This document shows, piece after piece, positions 8,901 to 17,460 of a stretch of 64,000 nt of DNA (within the stretch, counting starts at the first letter, position 1; every line of letters begins with the position of its first letter). Source of the stretch: Mycolicibacterium sp. P9-64 (GTDB lineage Bacteria > Actinomycetota > Actinomycetes > Mycobacteriales > Mycobacteriaceae); NCBI RefSeq assembly GCF_008329605.1, contig NZ_NPKO01000015.1, positions 62,001-126,000 on the forward strand, read 5' to 3'. The notes below the pieces were generated by a model, which worked only from the letters and a program-made list of their open reading frames with translations, was not told the DNA's origin and searched no databases. A program made the translations under genes and the position numbers.

Positions 8901-9821
8901 ATGAGCACACTCGTCACCGGCGGCCGTGGCTTCGTAGGACGCCACCTCGTCGATCAACTGCTGGCCCGAGGCACCAAGGTCATCAGCTACAACCGCGACT
9001 ACGCGATCGACCCACGGGATGGCTTGACCACCGTCCAAGGTGAACTCTTCGACATCCCCCGCATGCTCGACACACTTCGAATTCATGGGGTGGAGCGCAT
9101 CATTCACACTGCGGGACAGAGCCATCCCGGCGTGTCGATCGAGATTCCGTGGACGACGTTCGCCGCAAACGCCGAAGGCACGATGGCGGTCTACGAGGCC
9201 GCTCGTGTTGCCGGTGTACGTCGGATCGTCAACTTCTCCTCCGAATGTGCCCTCGGCAACGTGGATCCCGGCACTCCGGTTGGCGAGGACGTCAAACCAG
9301 CACCCAGCACCGTCTACGGCGTGACCAAGGTCGCCGGTGAACTATTCGGCACCGTCTACAACTCGTTGTACGGCATGGAAATCGCGTCGCTACGGGTCAC
9401 CGAGGTCTTCGGGCCCGGCTTGTGGATGCCCAGCCTGCTCGGGGACATGATCCGAGCGGGTCTGCACGGCGAGAAGTTCCACCTCGACGCCGGCGGAGAT
9501 CATCCCTTCCAGTTCGTCTTCGTCGACGACGTCGCGACCGCAGCGCGGCTGGCTGCCACCACCGACAGCCTGAACCAGGCCGTATACAACGTCTCAGGCG
9601 GATCCCGCGTCACCGTCGACCAACTCGCACATGAACTGGTGCACCTGCTACCCGGCAGCAGCTACGACATCGGCCCTGGATTCCTTCCCCAATGGGACCG
9701 CATCGGTGAGCTCGACCTCTCGGCATCCACCCGCGACCTCGGCTACACCCCGCAATGGACACTCCAACAAGGACTCTCAGCCCAGATCGACTGGATCCGA
9801 TCCCAAACGAGGCCGTCGTGA
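8901..9821 (+). CDS. NAD-dependent epimerase/dehydratase (extended SDR)
   Basis: 306 aa. N-terminal TGGRGFVG (residues 6-13) is the extended-SDR glycine motif. S113/S114, Y139 and K143 (VYGVTK) form the catalytic set. Members act on nucleotide sugars or on other hydroxy/keto substrates; the substrate is not predictable here. GGAG 7 nt upstream selects ATG 8901 over a TTG at 8891. It begins 12 bp after the deacetylase-like gene. In this operon it more likely oxidises or reduces a catabolic intermediate than a nucleotide sugar, but that is inference. Confidence 0.8.
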   Translation: MSTLVTGGRGFVGRHLVDQLLARGTKVISYNRDYAIDPRDGLTTVQGELFDIPRMLDTLRIHGVERIIHTAGQSHPGVSIEIPWTTFAANAEGTMAVYEAARVAGVRRIVNFSSECALGNVDPGTPVGEDVKPAPSTVYGVTKVAGELFGTVYNSLYGMEIASLRVTEVFGPGLWMPSLLGDMIRAGLHGEKFHLDAGGDHPFQFVFVDDVATAARLAATTDSLNQAVYNVSGGSRVTVDQLAHELVHLLPGSSYDIGPGFLPQWDRIGELDLSASTRDLGYTPQWTLQQGLSAQIDWIRSQTRPS

Positions 9822-9891
9822 CCAAAGCGTCATTTCCACTGCATTCAGCTACTCGTCCACACAACTGCGCTGACATCGAAGGAGGCGCACC

Positions 9892-10689
9892 ATGCGCGAA
9901 ATGACCGACCGGGTCGCCCTGGTGACCGGTGCCGCATCAGGAATCGGCCTGGCCACTGCCGAGGCGCTGGCCCGCGCAGGTGCCGCCGTGGCGCTGCTTT
10001 CCCGTCCCAACGATGACCTGGGCGCAGCTCGATCCCAGGTGCAGGCCCACGGTGGCCACGTCATCACAGTCGGCGCCGACGTCGGCGACTCCGCAGCCGT
10101 CCGCGCAGCGTTCGGCCGAGTGGAATCCGAGCTGGGGCCCATCGACGCAGTGCACAACAACGCCGGCATCTCCATGGTGTCGCCCCTCACCGACACCACC
10201 GACGACGTCTTCGAGTCCCTCGTCCGCACCAACCTGGCCGGGTCCTTCTACGTCCTGCGCGAAGCCGCCCGAGTCATGCAACCGCGCCGACGCGGCGCCA
10301 TCGTCAACACCGCCTCGGAACTGGCCATCATGGGTCAGGCCGGATACGTCGCCTACACGGCCACCAAGGGCGCGATCTTGTCGATGACCCGCAGCGCGGC
10401 AGCCGAACTCGCCTCCTGGGGCATCCGCGTCAACGCCGTGTGTCCCGGCACGACGAAGACCCCGATGTTTCTTGCCGAATTCGATGGAGTGGCCGACCCG
10501 GCCGCCGAACTCGCCGACAATGCCGCAAGCGTGGCGATGCAAAGGATCGCCGAACCCTCCGAGATCGGGGAGGCCGTGGTCTTCCTGCTCTCGCAGCGAG
10601 CCAGTTACATCACGGGCACCCACCTAACCGTCGACGGCGGCCGCACCACATGCGTGCCTGCCGGTTCCATCGGCGTATCCGCCGAATAA
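9892..10689 (+). CDS. Classical SDR oxidoreductase (FabG-like)
   Basis: 265 aa. TGAASGIG at 12-19, NNAG at 89-92, S142 and YTATK (Y155, K159) give a complete classical SDR active site, and the C-terminal YITGTHLTVDGG is the usual FabG-type ending. The start is preceded by a strong GAAGGAGG site. It is the third gene of the PucR-controlled operon; the 70-bp gap before it is the widest in the cluster and could hold an internal promoter. NAD(P)-dependent alcohol/ketone conversion is expected. Confidence 0.85.
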   Translation: MREMTDRVALVTGAASGIGLATAEALARAGAAVALLSRPNDDLGAARSQVQAHGGHVITVGADVGDSAAVRAAFGRVESELGPIDAVHNNAGISMVSPLTDTTDDVFESLVRTNLAGSFYVLREAARVMQPRRRGAIVNTASELAIMGQAGYVAYTATKGAILSMTRSAAAELASWGIRVNAVCPGTTKTPMFLAEFDGVADPAAELADNAASVAMQRIAEPSEIGEAVVFLLSQRASYITGTHLTVDGGRTTCVPAGSIGVSAE

Positions 10690-10722
10690 CCACCGACACG
10701 ACACCTCAACGGAGATACGACC

Positions 10723-12159
10723 ATGACCACACCCGCTCCCGAACCACAATCCCGACTAGAACAACTCGGCTACTCCCAACAGCTGGAGCGGCGCCTCAGC
10801 ATTCCCGAGGTCGTCGGCCTCGCGATGGCCGACGTATCACCAACGATGGCCGTGCTGTTCCTGTCCGCCGGTGTCTTCGTCGTCGGAGGCACGTTCTCCA
10901 TCGGCGCCGGACTGATCTTGTCCGTCATCGTCGTGCTCATCTCGTTCTGTCTGGGGGAACTGGCAGGGATGTTCCCCATTGCCGGCGGCATGTACTCACT
11001 GGTGAGTCGAGTGCTGCCAGGCCCGCTCTCCTGGATCACGATGTTCAACTACCTCATTCAGGGAGTCGTCATTCCCGCCAGCGTCGCGTTGGGAATAGTC
11101 GCATTCCTCAAGGACCTGATTCCGGGGCTGGGCGTCCCGGACACCATCGTGGCCGTCATCCTCCTCGCGATGGCGACGGCCCTGGCCCTGACCAAGGTCG
11201 AAGTAGGCGCCTGGGCGACCGCGGCCATGGTGGTCGTGGAGTGCATCGTGCTCGGCATCATCACCGTGGCCGCGCTACTGCACCCACATCAACATCTGGC
11301 CGACGTCACACTGCACCCGGTCGTCCTCAACGGAGGACAATTGACCGCGGTCAGCTTCGCCGTGATGCTCGCCACCCTGGCACCTGCGTTCAACGTCATC
11401 AACGGCTACGACGCCGCCCTCGGGTTCTCCGAAGAACTCAAGGGTGGCGAGAAGAAGATCGCCAAAACCGTGATCCTCTCGGCGATTCTGGCCTGCATCC
11501 TGATCATGGTGCCCCTCATCTCGGCGGTCGTCGCCGCACCAGATCTCAAGGACTTCTTCAACGCGCCCGCCCCGGTGATCTACTCGGTGGAGGCGTCACT
11601 GGGAGCCAAGGCACGCATCATCATCGACGTCGGCGTCATCATCGCCCTCTTCAACGCCATGCTGTCGCTTCTGATGTACTTCGGTCGAGGCGTCTATACC
11701 ACCGGCCGCGACGGGGTCTGGCCGGTATCGGTCAACCGAGTCATCGGTAGCCTGAACCGATTCCGCGCACCCGGCGCGGGCGTCATGGTGCTGGCCATTC
11801 CCGCCGCCGTCCTTGTATTCACCTCCGCGTTGAACTTCCTGATCATCTTCGCAGGCACCGTGATCGCCGCGGTCTACCTCTGCATCGGCCTCGCCGCGTT
11901 CTGGAGTAGGCGCAGCATGCCCAGCGAACCCCGCCCGTACAAGATGCCGCTGTGGCCGCTGCCCCCGCTGATCGTCATCGGCTTCACCGGGCTCGCGCTC
12001 GCCACCCAGGAGACGCAGTACCTGATCGGCGAAGTCGTCCTCATAGTCGTCGCCCTCGCCTGTTGGGCCGGCTCCAAGAAGTGGTCACCCAAACGACCCG
12101 AAACCAATACCGCCACAATCGAACACCTCAGAGACGAGACCAGTCCGAGGCTTCCCTAG
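10723..12159 (+). CDS. APC superfamily permease
   Basis: 478 aa with about 12 transmembrane helices. The first helix region (PEVVGLAMADVSPTMAVLF) and the VINGYDAALGFSEELKGGEK loop are typical of APC amino-acid/amine transporters. It is preceded by GGAGATACG. As the transporter of the deacetylase-SDR-creatininase operon it presumably imports the substrate degraded by these enzymes. It is distinct in sequence from the APC protein at 2211, so the two neighbouring PucR modules probably import different compounds. Confidence 0.85.
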   Translation: MTTPAPEPQSRLEQLGYSQQLERRLSIPEVVGLAMADVSPTMAVLFLSAGVFVVGGTFSIGAGLILSVIVVLISFCLGELAGMFPIAGGMYSLVSRVLPGPLSWITMFNYLIQGVVIPASVALGIVAFLKDLIPGLGVPDTIVAVILLAMATALALTKVEVGAWATAAMVVVECIVLGIITVAALLHPHQHLADVTLHPVVLNGGQLTAVSFAVMLATLAPAFNVINGYDAALGFSEELKGGEKKIAKTVILSAILACILIMVPLISAVVAAPDLKDFFNAPAPVIYSVEASLGAKARIIIDVGVIIALFNAMLSLLMYFGRGVYTTGRDGVWPVSVNRVIGSLNRFRAPGAGVMVLAIPAAVLVFTSALNFLIIFAGTVIAAVYLCIGLAAFWSRRSMPSEPRPYKMPLWPLPPLIVIGFTGLALATQETQYLIGEVVLIVVALACWAGSKKWSPKRPETNTATIEHLRDETSPRLP

Positions 12160-12168
12160 GAGATGCCG

Positions 12169-12966
12169 ATGTTTCACGATGCAGACCCCACCGTGTTCCA
12201 CGAAATGACGTGGCAACAGATCGACGCGGCCGCCCGCGCGAACCTTCCGATCGTCATTCCCATCGGCGCCACCGAACAACACGGTCATCACCTGCCCGTG
12301 GGCACCGACTGGGTGATCCCCGAGAGGATCGTCCGAGAAGCCAGTCGGCAGCGCAATCTGATCGTCGGCCCCTTCATCCCGTTCGGATATCGCAGTCGGC
12401 CGGGAAGCGGTGGAGGCCAACACTTCCCAGGAACGGTGTCACTTCGGGCCACCACGTTCATGAGCGTCCTGGAAGACGTCCTCGGCGAGATCGCACGCAG
12501 TGGTTTCCGCAACATCGTCCTCTACAACTGGCACTTCGAGAACAGCAACTTCGTCTACGAGCCAGCCTTCCTCGTTTCCGAGCGCAATCCCGACCTCAAG
12601 ATCGTGGTCATCGAGGACGTCAATCCGGACTTCACGCAAGAGCAGCTCGACGCCATCTGGCCCGACGAATTTCCCGGCCTGGCACTAGAACACGCAGCGG
12701 TCATCGAAACCTCGTTGTGGCTGCATCACGAACCGGCCGCCGTCCGCACCGAACTGCTGGCACCCGACGCCCCGCAGCGCGTGGTCAAACACGACGTCGT
12801 GCCCATCGACGTCCGCCTGTCCACAGCCAGTGGCTCACTGTCGTCCCCCATATCGGCCACCGCGGACAAGGGACGGCTCCTGACGCAGTGGCTGGTCGAG
12901 CGACTCGTCACGATCCTGGACGACGAGTTCTTCCAATCCGGCGACCGCGCAGATGCCCGGGGCTAG
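12169..12966 (+). CDS. Creatininase-family amidohydrolase
   Basis: 265 aa from ATG 12169, with AGGAG about 6 nt upstream; ATG 12163 is too close to that site. Metal ligands known from Pseudomonas creatininase are all present with an offset of two: E36, H38 (GATEQHGHH), D47, H122 and E124. The SGGGQHFPGTVSL and LEHAAVIETSLWL blocks are close to true creatininase rather than to the mycofactocin peptidase MftE. The usual NGH motif is NWH here. Creatininase hydrolyses a cyclic amidine (creatinine) to creatine. No creatinase follows, so the real substrate may be another cyclic amide or amidine. Confidence 0.82.
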   Translation: MFHDADPTVFHEMTWQQIDAAARANLPIVIPIGATEQHGHHLPVGTDWVIPERIVREASRQRNLIVGPFIPFGYRSRPGSGGGQHFPGTVSLRATTFMSVLEDVLGEIARSGFRNIVLYNWHFENSNFVYEPAFLVSERNPDLKIVVIEDVNPDFTQEQLDAIWPDEFPGLALEHAAVIETSLWLHHEPAAVRTELLAPDAPQRVVKHDVVPIDVRLSTASGSLSSPISATADKGRLLTQWLVERLVTILDDEFFQSGDRADARG

Positions 12967-14813
12967 AGCGCGCCTGCGATGTACGCGGCCCGGCACGCAC
13001 GACGGGCGAGCTTGCCACTGGTAGTACGAGGGATCACCCCTGCGGGAACGAGCCGAAAATCGGCGATGGCGAGGCCGTGCTGTCGCGAAAGCGCCGCACG
13101 GACGGCGTCGGCCACCGGACCCAACTCGGTTCGGCCCGCCCCCGTACCGCGCTCGGCCACGATCACCAGCTGCTCACCCGAGGAGCTGGCCATTCCGTGC
13201 GGCAGATCGGCGGCCGCGACGGTGAACGCGGCCACGAAGCCTCTCCGGATTGCCGGTGAGCACGCCGAGACCGTCGCCTCGATGTCCTGCGGGTAGTGGT
13301 TGCGGCCACCGATGATGACGAGATCCTTCATCCGTCCCGTGATGTACAGCTCGCCGTCCAGATAGACGCCGAGGTCACCGGTTCGCATCCAAAATCCCTC
13401 CGCAGCAACCCCTTCGGCGTGGCTGCCAAGTTGCAAGGTGGTTTGGAGTTTGTTCCGGAACACCAGGTCGGTCTCGTGTTCTCGGCCCCAGTACCCACGT
13501 CCGATGTTCTCGCCGTGCAACCAGATCTCGCCGACTCTGCCGTCGGGCAGTTCACCCTCGCTCCCAGGGTCGGCAATGACCGCCCACTGATTGGCGATGA
13601 CCTGACCGCACGACACGACCTGCACGGCGTTGGGATGCTCGGACGGCACGGGCACCGCCCGGTCCTCGGCCAGTTCGTCGCGGTCCAACGTGATCGCCGT
13701 GGCCCGTGCGTCCGGCGCGATCGAGGCGACGGACAACGTCGCCTCCGCCATCCCGTAAGAGGGCTTGATCGCCGTGGGCGCCAATCCGTACGGGCCGAAC
13801 GCGGCATTGAACTTCTCGATCGCGGCCATGGTGACCGGCTCGGACCCGTTCAGTAGGCCAACGACATTCGACAGGTCCAAGCTTTCGCCCTCGGGCGGCA
13901 ATCCCCGCTGGGCGGCGAGTTCGAAGGCGAAGTTCGGCGCGGCGGCGAACGTTCGACCGTGTGCCGATTCCGCTGCGAGAGCCGCGATCCACCGGTGCGG
14001 ACGCCGGACGAATGCTATCGGCGACATCAGGGTGATGTGGCCACCGCACAACGCGGGGAACATGATCATCACCAGCCCCATGTCGTGGTACAGCGGCAAC
14101 CAACTGACGCTCCGGATGTCGGTGTCCAGTCCCCCGGCGATGATCATCTGCAACACGTTGGTGCAGACGCCGCGGTGGGTGATCTCGACGCCGGCGGGCA
14201 CTCGGGTGGAGCCCGACGTGTACTGCAGGTAGGCGACGTCGTCGGTATCGATGGCGGGCGGGACGAAGGTCCCTCCCACCGAATCGGGTACCGCGTCGAC
14301 GGCGATGACCCGCGGGCGGCTCTGCCGCGGCAGTTTGCGCAGAACACCGGTCACCGACTCCGCTACGTCGGTGGTCGTGAGAACGACGGCGGGAGTGGCG
14401 TCGGCAAGGACCGCCTCGAGTCGTTCGACGTGGCCGGGCAGTTCGGGTGCGAACAGCGGGACCGCGATATTGCCTGCACCGACGGCGGCGAAGAAGGCGA
14501 TGACGTAGTCGATTCCCTGCGGGGCAAGGATGGCGACCCGGTCACCGGGCTGACTGAGTTGCTGCAGCCGGGCGCTGATCGCACGCATCCTGGTTCCGAG
14601 CCCGGCCCAGGTCAGTTCGATCGCGACGGCGTCGCGCCCTCGGGTGTAGTCCAGATATCGATAGGACACGCTGTCGCCGAGCTCTGCGACGTTGCGGTTC
14701 AGACTCGTCATCAGCGTAATGCCCTCGGGCAGCGCGATATTGCCCGCGCTATCCAGGTAGTTCTCGACCGTCAGTTCGGCGGCATGACTGTACGCAAAGG
14801 CTTCCCGACCCAT
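12963..14813 (-). CDS. Fatty-acyl-AMP ligase (FadD/FAAL)
   Basis: 616 aa. AMP-forming adenylase: YTSGSTRVPAGVEITHRG is the P-loop region, SYGMAEATLS the A5 motif, GEIWLHGENIGRGYW and WMRTGDLG the A7 region, and GRMKDLVIIGGRNHYPQDIE the hinge. The FAAL-specific spacer GREHETDLVFRNKLQ before the A7 motif marks it as a ligase that loads fatty acyl-AMP onto a carrier protein rather than CoA. No polyketide synthase or carrier gene is nearby, so its partner is encoded elsewhere. Its TAG stop shares the palindrome CTAG with the stop of the convergent creatininase gene. Confidence 0.88.
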   Translation of the reverse strand: MGREAFAYSHAAELTVENYLDSAGNIALPEGITLMTSLNRNVAELGDSVSYRYLDYTRGRDAVAIELTWAGLGTRMRAISARLQQLSQPGDRVAILAPQGIDYVIAFFAAVGAGNIAVPLFAPELPGHVERLEAVLADATPAVVLTTTDVAESVTGVLRKLPRQSRPRVIAVDAVPDSVGGTFVPPAIDTDDVAYLQYTSGSTRVPAGVEITHRGVCTNVLQMIIAGGLDTDIRSVSWLPLYHDMGLVMIMFPALCGGHITLMSPIAFVRRPHRWIAALAAESAHGRTFAAAPNFAFELAAQRGLPPEGESLDLSNVVGLLNGSEPVTMAAIEKFNAAFGPYGLAPTAIKPSYGMAEATLSVASIAPDARATAITLDRDELAEDRAVPVPSEHPNAVQVVSCGQVIANQWAVIADPGSEGELPDGRVGEIWLHGENIGRGYWGREHETDLVFRNKLQTTLQLGSHAEGVAAEGFWMRTGDLGVYLDGELYITGRMKDLVIIGGRNHYPQDIEATVSACSPAIRRGFVAAFTVAAADLPHGMASSSGEQLVIVAERGTGAGRTELGPVADAVRAALSRQHGLAIADFRLVPAGVIPRTTSGKLARRACRAAYIAGAL

Positions 14814-14912
14814 TCCACAAATGTATTAGGTCAGCTAAGAATTAGGCGGGCTCAGATACGTGGCTTCGGTCACTGCCATACCGATGCAGTGACGTGGATC
14901 ACGGCCACCCCC

Positions 14913-14963
14913 TTGACGCGGTACTCCATAGTACCGTAACTTGTTGAGCGACAAGTTACGGTA
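14913..14963 (+). promoter_or_regulatory. Promoter and perfect palindromic operator of the TetR-VOC-CMD operon
   Basis: TACCGTAACTTGT (14932-14944) and ACAAGTTACGGTA (14951-14963) are a perfect 13-bp inverted repeat with a 6-bp centre, ending 11 bp before the TetR start. A -35 TTGACG (14913-14918) and a -10 TAACTT (14937-14942), spacing 18, place the -10 inside the left arm. A bound dimer would therefore block transcription. Autoregulation by the TetR at 14975 is the direct reading. Confidence 0.7.
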
Positions 14964-14974
14964 AGGAGTCGGCC

Positions 14975-15592
14975 ATGGCAGCACCGCGCACCCCAGAGGT
15001 GCGGCGCGCCGAGGCGGAACACCGCCTCATCGCTGCAGCCGCCGACCTGGTCGGTGAGCTCGGACCGTCCAACGTCACCCTGGCCAACGTCGGGGAACGG
15101 GCCGGCTACAGCCGCGGCCTCGCCACACATCACTTCGGCTCCAAGGGCGCCCTGATGCAACGCCTCGTCGAAGCCGTCACCCAACAATTCCGCGACGCGA
15201 TGTTCGACCTAGATGGCGCGGAGGACCTCATCACCGAACTGCGCACGTTCGTCGGCGTCTACTTCGGCGTCATCACCGACCTGCAACCCGTCAACCGAGC
15301 ACGGTTGATGCTCTGGGCCAATGCGGTCGCTCACCCCGATAACGACACCCGCGCCTTGATGACGGCCGCAGACAGGGAGTTCCGGGGAGAGATCGAGAAG
15401 CGAATCAGGGTCGCGGTCGCGGCAGGGCAAGCGCCGCGCACGGTGGATCCGCATGGTTTGGCCACCGTCGTCCTCGCCATGCTGCGTGGTGTGGCGCTGC
15501 AATCGCTCATCGACGATCACGTCGACCTCGAGGCTGCTCGCACCGAGATCGAGCAGCTACTCAGCACCCGACTACAGGAGGAAGAACGATGA
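14975..15592 (+). CDS. TetR/AcrR family regulator
   Basis: 205 aa. HTH near residues 15-60 (LIAAAADLVGELGPSNVTLA, then GYSRGLATHHFGSKGALMQRL). The helical ligand domain follows. The ribosome site AAGGAG sits 6 bp before ATG. It heads an operon with a VOC protein (its stop overlaps the next start as ATGA), a CMD-family protein and a metallo-hydrolase, and very probably represses that operon through the 32-bp palindrome just upstream. Confidence 0.87.
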   Translation: MAAPRTPEVRRAEAEHRLIAAAADLVGELGPSNVTLANVGERAGYSRGLATHHFGSKGALMQRLVEAVTQQFRDAMFDLDGAEDLITELRTFVGVYFGVITDLQPVNRARLMLWANAVAHPDNDTRALMTAADREFRGEIEKRIRVAVAAGQAPRTVDPHGLATVVLAMLRGVALQSLIDDHVDLEAARTEIEQLLSTRLQEEER

Positions 15593-16113
15593 GCCGAATC
15601 TTCGGACGGATCGCCCAGATCGGATACGTCGTCCGCGACATCGACGCTGCCATGGACAGATGGGTCGAACACGGTGTTGGGCCATGGTTCTACGTCGACC
15701 GTGTTCAGACCGACTACTTCCGCTACCGTGGCGTCGACTCGGACATGAAAATGAGTGTCGCGCTGGCCAACTCCGGCGACGTCCAACTCGAGTTGATCCA
15801 GCCCCGCAACGATGCCCCGTCGATGTACAAGGACTTTCTCGACTCCGGACGCGAAGGGGCTCAGCACATCGCGTACTGGTCCAACGACTTCCAGGACCTC
15901 CTGGATCGATCGCTCGCCGAGGGTTACACCGTCGGGCAGGAGGGCAGCATCGGCGGCGAGCAGGGCCGCTTCGCCTACCTCGACACCGAAGCGGAGCAGG
16001 GCACCGTCATCGAGATCTCCGACATCAGTGGGCCCAAAGGCCAGTTCTTCCAATACATCCGCGACGTCGCCGCGACCTGGGATGGCAGCGACCCGATCCG
16101 TGGCCGGGAGTGA
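15589..16113 (+). CDS. VOC (glyoxalase/dioxygenase fold) protein
   Basis: 174 aa. Begins MSRIFGRIAQIGYVVRDID, the usual first strand of a VOC domain, with further elements at VALANSGDVQLELIQP and GAQHIAYW. VOC proteins bind a metal and catalyse isomerisation, epimerisation (such as methylmalonyl-CoA epimerase) or ring cleavage, or simply bind ligands. The H-x(n)-E type ligands are only partly clear, so catalysis is not assured. The ATGA overlap with the TetR gene and an AGGAGGAAG site show translational coupling. Confidence 0.75.
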   Translation: MSRIFGRIAQIGYVVRDIDAAMDRWVEHGVGPWFYVDRVQTDYFRYRGVDSDMKMSVALANSGDVQLELIQPRNDAPSMYKDFLDSGREGAQHIAYWSNDFQDLLDRSLAEGYTVGQEGSIGGEQGRFAYLDTEAEQGTVIEISDISGPKGQFFQYIRDVAATWDGSDPIRGRE

Positions 16114-16118
16114 GCACC

Positions 16119-16631
16119 ATGGACTACCCCGACCTCGACGCGCTGCCGCAGAACCTGAAGGACACCCTGGCTCAGCACGCTCCGGTCAACGTCTACCGGA
16201 TGGTCATGCACTCACCGGGTTTGGCGCCGGGGTTCTTCGTCATGGCCGATGCGATGTTCCAAGCCAATTCGCTGCCACCGCACCTGCGGGAGCTGGCGAT
16301 CCTGCGGGTCGGGTACCGCTACGCCGCGCCCTACGAAACCCACCAGCACGAGATGATCGCGGGCTATGCCGGGTTGTCGGCCGAGGCCATCGCCGCCGCG
16401 GCGAGCGGCGTGACCGATGACCTGCCCCAAGACGAGGTGAACATCCTCACCTGGACCGACCGGCTGCTGGACAACCACACCCTGAGCGGTGTCGAACGCG
16501 AGGACGCCTTGGCATCGCTCACTGTCACCCAACTCGCGGATCTGGTGATGACCGTCGGCTTCTACCAACTCGTCTGCAATTTCCTCAACACCTTCGAGGT
16601 GACCACCGAAGGCGAACCGACGTATGGCTGA
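16119..16631 (+). CDS. Carboxymuconolactone decarboxylase (CMD/AhpD-like) family protein
   Basis: 170 aa from ATG 16119; a GTG at 16110 overlapping the previous stop is an alternative. The all-helical CMD domain is seen around LPPHLRELAILRVGYRYAAP with ETHQHEMIAGYAGLS. The redox CxxC of AhpD is absent: the corresponding place reads YETHQHE, as in non-peroxidase CMD proteins often linked to aromatic or cyclic compound breakdown. Operon position between a VOC protein and a metallo-hydrolase fits a small-molecule degradation role. Substrate unknown. Confidence 0.75.
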   Translation: MDYPDLDALPQNLKDTLAQHAPVNVYRMVMHSPGLAPGFFVMADAMFQANSLPPHLRELAILRVGYRYAAPYETHQHEMIAGYAGLSAEAIAAAASGVTDDLPQDEVNILTWTDRLLDNHTLSGVEREDALASLTVTQLADLVMTVGFYQLVCNFLNTFEVTTEGEPTYG

Positions 16632-16646
16632 GGAGGGTTCACCATC

Positions 16647-17429
16647 ATGAAGGTCCATCACCTCAACTGCGGCACCATGAACATGCCGACCGCACCGATG
16701 GTGTGCCACGTCTTGCTCGTCGAAACCGACAACGGCCTGGTCCTGATCGACTCCGGGTACGGCACCCAAGACTGTTTACACCCGGCAAAACGCGTCGGTC
16801 CCGCCCGCCACCCCATCCGGCCGATCTTCGATCATCGGGAAACCGCCATTCACCAAGTCGAACGTCTCGGTTTCCGGCCAGATGACGTGCGCCACATCAT
16901 CGTCACGCACTTCGACGCCGACCACATCGGTGGCCTATCGGACTTTCCTGCGGCACACATTCACGTCACGGCGGCCGAGGCGTTCGGCGCCATCGGGTCG
17001 CCGTCGTGGCGTGAGAAGCTGCGATTCCGCCAAGCGCAGTGGTCGCACGGCCCCGACATCGTGGAGCACGATCCGGACGGCGAAAAGTGGCGTGGCTTCG
17101 CCGCTGCCAAGGAACTCGACGACGTCTCCCCCGGCATCGTGCTCGTCTCGCTGCCAGGCCACACCCGCGGTCACGCATGCGTAGCCGTCGACGCCGGCCA
17201 CCGCTGGATTCTGCACTGCGGCGACGCCTTCTACCACCACGGCACCCTCGATGGTGAATCCCGCGTGCCTCGTGCGCTGACTGCCATGGAGTCGGTCGTC
17301 GGGTGGGATCTGAAGAAGGTCCGGGAAAACCACTCTCGCCTCGCCGAGCTCTACCAACGCCACGACCCAGACCTGTTCATCGTCAACGCTCACGACCCCA
17401 CGCTCTTCGAGCGCGCACGCGCGGTTTGA
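16647..17429 (+). CDS. Metallo-beta-lactamase-fold hydrolase (lactonase-like)
   Basis: 260 aa. The metal-binding loop is THFDADHIGG at 87-96. The first ligands read H88, D90, D92, H93, so the second His of the standard HxHxDH motif is Asp. Further ligands are likely in LPGHTRGHA and the LHCGDAFYH strand. The overall pattern resembles AHL-lactonase/AttM-type proteins, suggesting hydrolysis of a lactone or ester. It follows the CMD gene by 15 bp with GAGGGTT upstream and is the last gene of the TetR operon. Confidence 0.78.
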   Translation: MKVHHLNCGTMNMPTAPMVCHVLLVETDNGLVLIDSGYGTQDCLHPAKRVGPARHPIRPIFDHRETAIHQVERLGFRPDDVRHIIVTHFDADHIGGLSDFPAAHIHVTAAEAFGAIGSPSWREKLRFRQAQWSHGPDIVEHDPDGEKWRGFAAAKELDDVSPGIVLVSLPGHTRGHACVAVDAGHRWILHCGDAFYHHGTLDGESRVPRALTAMESVVGWDLKKVRENHSRLAELYQRHDPDLFIVNAHDPTLFERARAV

Positions 17430-17460
17430 CAACGCAGACTCGCGACACGGCACTCGCCCC

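Noticed and set aside
7482..9125. 547-codon reverse frame spanning the pucR 5' part and the deacetylase-family gene
   Set aside because: Shadow of strongly supported genes on both strands; no motif or ribosome site.
12169..12966. Creatininase-family gene as the mycofactocin peptidase MftE
   Set aside because: The SGGGQHFPGTVSL and LEHAAVIETSL blocks match true creatininase, and no mftA-D genes are nearby.
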